In this document: piece by piece, positions 17,506 through 24,468 of the stretch | How the letters are laid out: every line of letters begins with the position of its first letter | Position numbering within the stretch: the first letter of the stretch is position 1 | Assembly: GCA_963773665.1 (NCBI GenBank) | Contig: CAVZBZ010000001.1 | Span: 806,001 to 870,000 of the forward strand | Length of the DNA stretch: 64,000 nt | Direction of reading: 5' to 3' | DNA from: DATJLY01 sp963773665 | GTDB taxonomy: Bacteria > Pseudomonadota > Alphaproteobacteria > ATCC43930 > CGMCC-115725 | Made by a program: the position numbers and the translations under genes | Notes under the pieces: model-generated | The model's input: the letters and a program-made list of their open reading frames with translations, nothing else | What the model was told of the DNA's origin: nothing | Databases searched by the model: none

Positions 17506-19141
17506 AGAGCGCGTCCTTGAACGGTTTGTTGCCGACGCGCCGGTAGGTCTCGGGGAACCGCTCGCCGCCGTTCCGCAGGTTGAGATAGACATCGACAATC
17601 GTATCGACCGAGCGGACGACATCGTCGCTCTTGACGGCGGGGCCGACGATCGCGCCGAGCGCAGCATTCTCGTCGGCGCTGCCGCCGAGCGTGATCTGGT
17701 AGAACTCCTCGCCGTTCTTGTCGACGCCCAAGAGCCCGATATGGCCGACGTGGTGATGGCCGCAAGCGTTGATGCAGCCCGAGATCTTGATCTGGAGATC
17801 GCCGATCTCGCGCTCGCGCGGCGCCAGCGCCAGCGCCAGGCGCTGCGCCACCGGGATCGAGCGGGCGTTCGCGAGACCGCAATAGTCGAGGCCGGGGCAG
17901 GCGATGATGGCGCTCGCAAGGGCTACGTTCGCGGTCGCGAGCCGCGCCTTCGCCAGCGCGCGACAGAGCGCCGGCAGGTCCACGCGGCGTATCTGCGGCA
18001 GCACCAGGTTCTGCTCGTGCGTGACGCGGATCTCGCCCTGGCCGTAACGGTCGGCGAGATCGGCCACGAGGTCCATCTGCTCGGCGCTGCAGTCGCCGGG
18101 CGTCATGCCCGGCTCCTTCAGCGAGACGGTGACGATGGCGTGGCCCGGCACCTTGTGCGGTGCGGTGTTTTGTTCGAGCCACTGGGCGAAGCCGGGCTCG
18201 GTCTCCAGCGCTGCACGGAATTCGTCGTCATCCGCGGGCGCGGGCGCCGGATCGGGCGGCGGGAAGAAGTGCGCCATCTCGGCGATCGCCTCGTCGGGAA
18301 GCGCGAGCGTGGCATGGTCCATCTCGGCCCATTCCGCCTCGACCTCCGCGCGCATGCGGGCAATGCCGAGGCTCTGCACCAGGATCTTGATGCGGGACTT
18401 GTAGAGATTGTCGCGCCGTCCGTACTGGTTGTAGATGCGCAGGATCGCCTCGAGATACGAGAGAAGATCGCGCTTCGGCACGAAGTCGCGGATGGTCTCG
18501 GCCAGAATGGGCGTGCGGCCCAATCCGCCGCCGACCATGACCTCGAAGCCCGCCTCGCCCGCTTCGTTGCGGCGGAGATAAAGGCCGATGTCGTGGATGC
18601 GCACCGCGGCGCGGTCCTTCGATGCAGCCGACACGGCGATCTTGAACTTGCGCGGCAGGAACGAGAATTCCGGGTGGAGCGTCGACCACTGGCGGATGAT
18701 CTCGCAATAGGGTCGCGGGTCCTCGATCTCGTCCGATGCTGCGCCGGCCCAGGGGTCGGTCGTGGTATTGCGGAAGGAATTGCCGCTCGTCTGGATCGCG
18801 TGCATCTCGACCTCGGCAAGGGCGGCGAGGATGTCGGGCGTCTCCTCGAGCTTGATCCAGTGGAACTGGATGTTCTGCCGCGTCGTGAAATGGCCGAAGC
18901 CGCGGTCGTATGCGCGCGCGATATGGGCCAGCGCGCGGAGCTGGCGCGAGGACAAAGTGCCGTAGGGAATGGCGACGCGCAGCATGTAGGCGTGCAGCTG
19001 CAGATAAAGCCCGTTCATCAGCCGGAGCGGCCTGAACTCCTCCTCGGTCAGGAGACCCGCGAGGCGGCGGCGCACCTGGTCGCGATATTGCGCGACGCGC
19101 TCTTCGATGAACCGGCGGTCATAGGTGTCGTAGCGATACAT
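17492..19141 (-). CDS. cysI: Assimilatory sulfite reductase, hemoprotein subunit
   Basis: 549 residues. Two repeats of the nitrite/sulfite reductase ferredoxin-like half-domain and siroheme domain are seen (RQNIQFHWIKLEETPDILAAL in the first half, RVTHEQNLVLPQI in the second). The siroheme-[4Fe-4S] ligands are CPGLDYC and SGCINACGHHH. Reduces sulfite to sulfide in cysteine synthesis. No flavoprotein subunit is nearby, so electrons may come from ferredoxin. Gene order siroheme synthase, peroxiredoxin, DUF2849, cysI, DUF934 suggests one operon. Confidence 0.92.
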   Translation of the reverse strand: MYRYDTYDRRFIEERVAQYRDQVRRRLAGLLTEEEFRPLRLMNGLYLQLHAYMLRVAIPYGTLSSRQLRALAHIARAYDRGFGHFTTRQNIQFHWIKLEETPDILAALAEVEMHAIQTSGNSFRNTTTDPWAGAASDEIEDPRPYCEIIRQWSTLHPEFSFLPRKFKIAVSAASKDRAAVRIHDIGLYLRRNEAGEAGFEVMVGGGLGRTPILAETIRDFVPKRDLLSYLEAILRIYNQYGRRDNLYKSRIKILVQSLGIARMRAEVEAEWAEMDHATLALPDEAIAEMAHFFPPPDPAPAPADDDEFRAALETEPGFAQWLEQNTAPHKVPGHAIVTVSLKEPGMTPGDCSAEQMDLVADLADRYGQGEIRVTHEQNLVLPQIRRVDLPALCRALAKARLATANVALASAIIACPGLDYCGLANARSIPVAQRLALALAPREREIGDLQIKISGCINACGHHHVGHIGLLGVDKNGEEFYQITLGGSADENAALGAIVGPAVKSDDVVRSVDTIVDVYLNLRNGGERFPETYRRVGNKPFKDALYAAH

Positions 19142-19148
19142 GGCGCAC

Positions 19149-19424
19149 TCAAATGGTGGGGCCAAAGGCGCGGATCGCTTCGCGCAGCGTGAGCGGGCGA
19201 ACCTTGCCCTCGACCAGCTTCGCGTCGATGAGGTAGGGCGCAACGACCGGCAGCGGCGGCGGCCCGCTTTGCGATTCGGCAAGCAAATTCTCCGATTCCT
19301 CCTCCGCGGCGAGCCGCGCGTCGTCGATGGCGGCGGACCAGCCGCCATCGACGGTGCGATAGACCGGAACGCCGTCGCGCAGGCGGCTTGCCGTGACGAT
19401 GCGCTTCACGTCGTCCTCGGCCAT
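19149..19424 (-). CDS. DUF2849 protein of the sulfite-reduction operon
   Basis: 91 residues. The core (IVTASRLRDGVPVYRTVDGGWS, then PYLIDAKLVEGKVRPLTLREAIRAFGP) matches the small DUF2849 family found almost only just upstream of cysI in alphaproteobacteria. No known activity; small size and placement suggest an accessory factor for the reductase. It lies seven bases upstream of cysI, so co-translation is likely. Confidence 0.85.
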   Translation of the reverse strand: MAEDDVKRIVTASRLRDGVPVYRTVDGGWSAAIDDARLAAEEESENLLAESQSGPPPLPVVAPYLIDAKLVEGKVRPLTLREAIRAFGPTI

Positions 19425-19431
19425 TGCAGGA

Positions 19432-20088
19432 TCACGGCTGCGAGGTCAGGCGGAGATAGGGCTTCAGCGTGCGGAACCCCTTGGGGAAGCGCTGCTTCGC
19501 CTGCTCGTCGCTGACCGAGGTCACGATGATGACGTCGTCGCCCGGCTTCCAGTTGACCGGCGTCGCCACCGGATGCTTCGCCGTCAATTGCAGCGAATCG
19601 AGGAGCCGCAGCACCTCGTCGAAATTCCGCCCGCTCGCCATCGGGTAGGTCAGCATCGCCTTGATCTTCTTGTCGGGCCCGATGAGGAAGACGCTGCGGA
19701 CCGTGGCGTTGTCGGCGGGCGCGCGCCCTTCCGCCGTATCTCCGGCCTCGGCCGGCAGCATGTCGTAGAGCTTCGCCACCTTGAGTTCCGGGTCGCCGAT
19801 CAAGGGGTAGTTGACCGCGGCGCCCTGCGTGTCCTCGATGTCCTTCGACCAGCGCTTATGGCTGTCGGTCGGATCGACCGACAGGCCGATGACCTTGGTG
19901 CCGCGCTTGTCGAACTCCGGCTTGAGGCGCGCGACGGCGCCAAGCTCGGTCGTGCAGACCGGAGTGAAGTCCTTGGGATGCGAGAACAGGATCGCCCAGC
20001 CATTGCCGATCCACTGATGGAAGTCGATCTTTCCCTCGGTGGTCTCGGCGGTGAAATTGGGCGCCTCGGAATTGATGCGCAGCGACAT
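19432..20088 (-). CDS. 1-Cys peroxiredoxin (Prx6 type)
   Basis: 218 residues with AhpC/TSA domain and C-terminal extension of the Prx6 group. The peroxidatic Cys is in FTPVCTTELGA with the preceding SHPKDFTPVC block, and the conserved Arg/Trp region follows at DSHKRWSKDI. No resolving Cys is seen. Reduces peroxides using an external thiol or ascorbate-type reductant. It sits between siroheme synthase and DUF2849, seven bases before the latter, so it is expressed with sulfite reduction genes. That placement is less usual than the plain operon. Confidence 0.93.
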   Translation of the reverse strand: MSLRINSEAPNFTAETTEGKIDFHQWIGNGWAILFSHPKDFTPVCTTELGAVARLKPEFDKRGTKVIGLSVDPTDSHKRWSKDIEDTQGAAVNYPLIGDPELKVAKLYDMLPAEAGDTAEGRAPADNATVRSVFLIGPDKKIKAMLTYPMASGRNFDEVLRLLDSLQLTAKHPVATPVNWKPGDDVIIVTSVSDEQAKQRFPKGFRTLKPYLRLTSQP

Positions 20089-20119
20089 GTGTTGCCTCCT
20101 TGGTGTGGACGGCGTCGAA

Positions 20120-20725
20120 TCAGTGGCGGGAAGCGAAGCCGGAGAGCCAGCCGCGCCGGCTCAACCACTCGCCCGTGAGCGCGGCGATTTCGTCCGGCGC
20201 CATGCCTGCCTCGCGCCATGCGCGGCGTTGCCGCGACATTTCTTCGAGCCGGTCGCGCCATTCTGGTCCGAACAGGCCGCCGAGGAAATCCCTGACCTGC
20301 GTCGCAAGCGCCGGGCTCGCGCCGCCGGTCGATACCGCAAGCGTAAGGCCGCCGCGCCGCAGCACCGCCGGCATTTGCGCGTCCGAGAGTGCAGGCTCGT
20401 CCTCGACATGGACGAGAACCCCCAGCAGGCGCGCCGCGCGCGACAGCGCGGTACGGACAGGCCCCGGCGCATCGGCGACGAACACCAGTTGCGCCCGCGC
20501 CAACTCCTCGCGTGACGGCCAGCGCCGCTCGAGCCGCGCGCCCGCCTCGGCAGCGAGACAAGCTGCCGGCTCGGCGGCGAATACTGTCACTTGCTCGGCG
20601 CCCGCCTCCTCGAGCAGCCGAAGCCGGCGGCAGGCGGCATCGCCGTTCCCGACCAGCACGAGCTTCAAGTGCGTGACATCGATGAAAAGCGGCAGCACGT
20701 GCGCCTCCACAGCCGCAACTGTCAT
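20120..20725 (-). CDS. Siroheme synthase, precorrin-2 dehydrogenase/ferrochelatase part
   Basis: 201 residues corresponding to the N-terminal CysG module (Met8p-like). Rossmann strand LKLVLVGNGDAACRRLRLL, then QLVFVADAPGPVRTALSRAARLLGVLVHVEDEP and the STGGASPALATQVRDFL catalytic region. It oxidises precorrin-2 with NAD+ and inserts iron to make siroheme for the sulfite reductase. The methyltransferase half of full CysG is absent, so it is a stand-alone module as in many alphaproteobacteria. First gene of the operon. Confidence 0.88.
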   Translation of the reverse strand: MTVAAVEAHVLPLFIDVTHLKLVLVGNGDAACRRLRLLEEAGAEQVTVFAAEPAACLAAEAGARLERRWPSREELARAQLVFVADAPGPVRTALSRAARLLGVLVHVEDEPALSDAQMPAVLRRGGLTLAVSTGGASPALATQVRDFLGGLFGPEWRDRLEEMSRQRRAWREAGMAPDEIAALTGEWLSRRGWLSGFASRH

Positions 20726-20790
20726 TGCAGCATATTCTACGGGAAGATCACGTCAATCGTTTTATTTTACATAATTATTGTGTCTTATCT
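20726..20790 (-). promoter_or_regulatory. AT-rich leader of the sulfite-reduction operon
   Basis: A 65-base segment strikingly richer in A+T than its surroundings, containing the palindrome ATAATTAT and, on the reverse strand, TTGACG-N16-TATGCT ending three bases before the siroheme-synthase ATG. That promoter would start transcription at or inside the annotated start codon, so either translation begins at the GTG eight codons further in or the real promoter lies further upstream. Control region likely, exact elements uncertain. Confidence 0.4.
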
Positions 20791-21105
20791 TCACTTCGCC
20801 GGCTCGCCGGCGGGCTGGTTGGGACGCAGCGCGACGTTCTGCTTCGCCATTTCGTCGACCACCTGCTTGGCGTTCGCATCGCCCTGCTGGGCGAGCTCGG
20901 CGACATCGCCGGCCAGCAAATCCATGGCTTGCTTGAGCCGGGTCAATTCCTGGAGCGGCGCATCCTGGTTGTGGGCGATGGCGACGAGGCTTTGCGAATC
21001 CCGAACGAGCTGCACGGTCTGGAACGAGAGCCCGAGAAAGAAGCCGACCGCCAGGAGCGCCACGGGCAATTCGACGCCCGTTTCCTTGAGAAATCCCCGC
21101 GTCAT
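20791..21105 (-). CDS. Small single-span membrane protein, function unknown
   Basis: 104 residues: one N-terminal hydrophobic helix (ELPVALLAVGFFLGLSFQTVQLV) and a charged, mostly helical tail that is probably periplasmic or cytoplasmic coiled coil (DAPLQELTRLKQAMDLLAGDVAEL). I recognise no family. Its start overlaps the stop of the preceding small gene by four bases (ATGA), so the two are made together and may form a complex. Confidence 0.65.
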   Translation of the reverse strand: MTRGFLKETGVELPVALLAVGFFLGLSFQTVQLVRDSQSLVAIAHNQDAPLQELTRLKQAMDLLAGDVAELAQQGDANAKQVVDEMAKQNVALRPNQPAGEPAK

Positions 21106-21405
21106 GGCCTGGCTCCCGCCGGCGCCTGATTGACGGTGACGTGGATGCCGTGCCGCTCGAGCAGCGCGGTGAGCTTGTCATCCTTGTTGGCGACCGCGGT
21201 CTTGGCGATGGTCTCGACCAGGAACTGGCTCACGCGCGCCGAGCTGGACGCCCTGATTGATGACCTGCTGACGCTGGTTCACCTCGTGCTGCGCTGCTTG
21301 GTTGCGCACCGTGAGGATGGCATTGACGAGCACCAGCACGATCGCCGCGACCGCAACCCACGTCGCCCCGGTCCGAAGCCACATGCCGCCTTCGCCATCG
21401 CTCAT
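21102..21405 (-). CDS. Small single-span membrane protein, function unknown (one frame break)
   Basis: With one extra base near 21239 removed, the gene gives 100 residues: signal-anchor helix (WVAVAAIVLVLVNAILTV), a Gln-rich stretch (AAQHEVNQRQQVINQGVQL), then, in the next frame, VSQFLVETIAKTAVANKDDKLTALLERHG and a stop that overlaps the next ATG. The exact four-base overlap and continuous helix pattern argue that both frames belong to one gene. No family recognised. It resembles its partner in layout (one helix plus about 60 soluble residues). Confidence 0.6.
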
Positions 21406-21472
21406 CCCAATCCCTTTCGCATGTTCGCGGCGCGCGCCATTATAGCGCAGGCTTCGATCCGCGAAGGCGCGC

Positions 21473-22267
21473 ATGGGCTGGGATCCGCGGCAATATCTCA
21501 AATTCTCGGGCGAACGGCTGCGGCCGGGCTTCGATCTCCTGGCGCAGGTGGACGAGCTGCCGCCCGGGCCGATCTCAGAATTGGGCTGCGGCACCGGGGT
21601 CCACGCGCGGGCGATGGCCGAACGGTGGCCGGACCGCGCCGTGACCGCACTCGACAAATCGGCGGCGATGCTTGCGGAGGCGAGCCGCGAGAAATCGCGC
21701 GTGCGCTGGGTCGAGGGCGATATCGACGCGTGGTCCGCGCCCGAGCCGGCCGCCCTGATCTTCTCCACGGCGACGCTGCAATGGGTCGAGGGCCACGAGC
21801 GTCTCTTCCCGCGTCTCATGGGCAATCTTGCACCGGGCGGCGTGCTCGCGGTGCAGATGCCGCGAAACTTCGACGCCCCCTCGCACATGCTGCTGCGCGA
21901 GACCGCATCCGAGGCGCGCTGGGCCAAGGCACTCGTGCCGCAGGCGCGCCCCGGGCATGGCGAGAACATGCCGCTCCGGACCGATCCGGTCGGGCCGCCC
22001 TCCTTCTATTACGATCTGTTGCGGCCGCTGGCGCGCGAGCTCGACCTGTGGGAGACGGAATATCTCCACGTGCTCGAGGGCGAGGATCCGGTGCTCGAAT
22101 GGGTTCGGGGCAGCGCGCTCCGCCCGGTGCTCGAGGCGTTGGCGCCCGACGAGGCGCGCGCCTTCGCGGCGCGCTACGGGGCGAAGCTGCGCGAGGCCTA
22201 TCCGCGCCGCGCCGACGGGCACACCCTTCTCCCCTTCCGGCGCCTCTTCATGGTGGCGCGCGCATGA
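21473..22267 (+). CDS. tam: Trans-aconitate 2-methyltransferase (class I SAM methyltransferase)
   Basis: 264 residues. MGWDPRQYLKFSGERLRPGFDLLAQV is the characteristic Tam N terminus, followed by the SAM motif ELGCGTGVHA, acidic residue in ALDKSAAM, and FSTATLQWVEGH. Tam methylates trans-aconitate that forms spontaneously from the TCA intermediate and inhibits aconitase. It is divergent from the small membrane genes and overlaps the EVE gene start by four bases. Confidence 0.9.
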   Translation: MGWDPRQYLKFSGERLRPGFDLLAQVDELPPGPISELGCGTGVHARAMAERWPDRAVTALDKSAAMLAEASREKSRVRWVEGDIDAWSAPEPAALIFSTATLQWVEGHERLFPRLMGNLAPGGVLAVQMPRNFDAPSHMLLRETASEARWAKALVPQARPGHGENMPLRTDPVGPPSFYYDLLRPLARELDLWETEYLHVLEGEDPVLEWVRGSALRPVLEALAPDEARAFAARYGAKLREAYPRRADGHTLLPFRRLFMVARA

Positions 22268-22677
22268 ACCACTGGCTGCTCAAATCCGAGCCCTCCGCGT
22301 ACTCGTGGGACCGGCTCGTCGCCGACGGCCGCACCGAGTGGAACGGCGTGCGCAATCACCAGGCGGCGAACAATCTGAAAGCGATGAAGCGCGGCGACCG
22401 CGCCTTCTTCTATCACTCGGGGGACGGCCCCGCGGTCGTCGGCGTCGCCGAGATCGTGAAGGAGGCCTATCCCGATCCCGGCGACGAGACCGGCCGTTTC
22501 GTCATGGTCGACGTGAAGCCGCTCATGCCGGTGAAGAACCCCGTGCCGCTCGCCGCGATCAAGGCCGAGCCCAAGCTCAAGAATCTCGCGCTGGTGCGCC
22601 AGGGGCGGCTTTCGGTGGTGCCGGTAACGGCGGAGGAATGGCGCGTGATCGCCGGGATGGCAGGCGTCAAGGCGTGA
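22264..22677 (+). CDS. EVE-domain protein
   Basis: 137 residues covering a single EVE (PUA-like) domain: MNHWLLKSEPSAYSW, TEWNGVRNHQAANNLKAMKRGDRAFFYHSG, and VVGVAEIVKEAYPDP. EVE domains bind modified bases in nucleic acids; the biological role of this stand-alone form (YqfB/thymocyte nuclear protein 1 type) is not settled. It overlaps tam upstream (ATGA) and the Rieske gene downstream (GTGA), so all three are probably translated from one message. Confidence 0.92.
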   Translation: MNHWLLKSEPSAYSWDRLVADGRTEWNGVRNHQAANNLKAMKRGDRAFFYHSGDGPAVVGVAEIVKEAYPDPGDETGRFVMVDVKPLMPVKNPVPLAAIKAEPKLKNLALVRQGRLSVVPVTAEEWRVIAGMAGVKA

Positions 22678-23027
22678 ATCGCCAGCGCCTGTGCCGCGCC
22701 GATGAAATTGCCGAGGGCGCGGGCCGTGGCTTCCGCCTGGGCGAGGGGACGGCGCAAATCGCCGTCTTCGTCATCCGCACGGGCGGCAGGATTCGCGGCT
22801 ACGTCAATTCCTGCCCGCATATCGGTACGCCGCTCGATTTTCTGCCCGACCGGTTCTTCGAGCGCAGCGGCGCGCATCTTCTCTGCGGCACGCATGGCGC
22901 GCTTTTCCGGACGGAGGATGGGCTTTGCGTGCGCGGCCCGTGCGTAGGTCTGCGCCTTGCGGCGGCGCCCATTGCGGTCGAGGACGGCGAGATCCTGCTC
23001 GAGCTTACATCACGCGAAAATTCTTGA
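22674..23027 (+). CDS. Rieske [2Fe-2S] ferredoxin-like protein
   Basis: 117 residues. Cluster ligands are C-x-H in NSCPHIGTPLDF and C-x2-H in HLLCGTHGALF. Small soluble Rieske proteins of this type shuttle electrons or are fused to oxygenases elsewhere; no partner oxygenase is in the immediate neighbourhood. The start is GTG at 22674, overlapping the EVE stop by four bases. Its 3' end overlaps the convergent homospermidine synthase gene by 23 bases. Confidence 0.88.
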   Translation: MNRQRLCRADEIAEGAGRGFRLGEGTAQIAVFVIRTGGRIRGYVNSCPHIGTPLDFLPDRFFERSGAHLLCGTHGALFRTEDGLCVRGPCVGLRLAAAPIAVEDGEILLELTSRENS

Positions 23028-24420
23028 ATTGCCACGGATCGGCGCGGTCGAGGTCTTCCGGAAAAAGACGCGCGCGGTCGTCGAGCGGCGTCCAGTCGCT
23101 GTAGACGCCGACCAGCTCGCCGAGATAGGGCCGCGCGATCTCGATGATGCGGTCGTGATCGATCTCGTCGGGCTCGACGATCGAGCGATCCGGGTTCTCA
23201 AGCACCCAGATCATGCCGGCCAGCACCGCTGCGGTGACTTGCAGGCTCGTCGCGTTGTTGTAGGGAACCGCGTGCCGCGCCTCGCCGATCGAAAGGCGCG
23301 AGCCGAACCAGTAGGCGCCGCGCGCGTGCCCCATCAGCAGCACGCCCAGCTCGTCGATGCCGGCGTCGATCTCGTCCATGAGAAGGCGCTTTTCGTTTTG
23401 CAGGCGCCAGTTCTTGCCGGCGAGCTCGTGCAGCGACAGCACCGCGCCGTCGCACGGGTGATAGGCGTAGTGCACGGTCGGCCGGTAGCGCGCGGCGCCG
23501 TTCGCGGCGACGGTGAGATAGTCGGCGATCGAGATCGCTTCGCTGTGCGTGACGAGGAAGCCGTGATAGGGCCCTTCGAGCGGCGTCCAGCTTCGGACGC
23601 GCGTGCCGGCGCCAGGGCGATTGAGGTAGATCGCGGCGCCCGTGCCGAACTCGTGGCGCGCGCCGTCCGCGGGGAAATGGCGCTCATGCGTGCCCCAGCC
23701 GAGCTCGGCGGGCTGCTGGCCTTCGCTGACGAAGCCGTCGATCGACCAGGTATTGACGAACTCGCCCCGCTGCTTCGGCGCGCCGCCCACTTGCGTGTCG
23801 CGCTCGGCGATGTGGATGACCTTGACGCCGAGCCGCTCGGCGAGCGCGCCCCACTCGGCGCGACTGCGCGGCTTCGGCACCGCCAAGCCGGTTCCGGCGG
23901 CGAGGTCGAGGAGCGCCATCTTGACGAAATGCGAGACAAGGCCGGGATTGGCGCCGTGCGTCAGCACTGCCGTCGGGCCTGCGGGAAACCGGGCGCGCAG
24001 CGCCAGCGCGCGCTCGCGCAGCGCGTAGTTCGAGCGCAGCGACGGCGACAGGTTGGGATCCGTGTAGCCGCCGGCCCACGGTTCGATGCAGGTGTCGAGA
24101 TAGAGCGCGCGCCGCTTCCGGCAAAGCTCGACGAGCGCGAGGCTCGAGACCTCGACCGACAGGTTGAGCAGGAAATCGCCCGCCGACAGCAGCGGCTCGA
24201 GCACGCGCACATGGTTCGCCTCGGTCAGCGGCTCGATGCGGAATGCTGCGCCGAGCGCAGTCGCCTCGGCATGGCCGCGGTCCTCGGCGGTGACGATGAC
24301 GATCTGCGACGGCTTGAGGCGAATGTGACGCAGGATGAGCGGCAGGACGCCCTGGCCGATGCTGCCGAATCCGACGATGACGAGCCGGCCGGAAAATTCC
24401 GCATGGATGGTATCGGGCAT
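23005..24420 (-). CDS. hss: Homospermidine synthase
   Basis: 471 residues, normal length. N-terminal Rossmann motif VIVGFGSIGQGVLP binds NAD, followed by family blocks LDTCIEPWAGGYTD, LTHGANPGLVSHFVKMAL and the active-site region PYNNATSLQVTAAVLAGM. Makes homospermidine from two putrescines (or putrescine and spermidine), the polyamine typical of many alphaproteobacteria. It converges on the Rieske gene with a short tail overlap. No damage seen. Confidence 0.95.
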   Translation of the reverse strand: MPDTIHAEFSGRLVIVGFGSIGQGVLPLILRHIRLKPSQIVIVTAEDRGHAEATALGAAFRIEPLTEANHVRVLEPLLSAGDFLLNLSVEVSSLALVELCRKRRALYLDTCIEPWAGGYTDPNLSPSLRSNYALRERALALRARFPAGPTAVLTHGANPGLVSHFVKMALLDLAAGTGLAVPKPRSRAEWGALAERLGVKVIHIAERDTQVGGAPKQRGEFVNTWSIDGFVSEGQQPAELGWGTHERHFPADGARHEFGTGAAIYLNRPGAGTRVRSWTPLEGPYHGFLVTHSEAISIADYLTVAANGAARYRPTVHYAYHPCDGAVLSLHELAGKNWRLQNEKRLLMDEIDAGIDELGVLLMGHARGAYWFGSRLSIGEARHAVPYNNATSLQVTAAVLAGMIWVLENPDRSIVEPDEIDHDRIIEIARPYLGELVGVYSDWTPLDDRARLFPEDLDRADPWQFKNFRVM

Positions 24421-24468
24421 GGCGCCCGCGTCTAAAACGGACGTGCAAGTCCTGTCAAGCGGAGCCGG

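Noticed and set aside
20729..20756. TTGACG-N16-TATGCT as the functional promoter of the sulfite-reduction operon
   Set aside because: Transcription would start at or inside the annotated start codon; kept only as part of an uncertain AT-rich control region.
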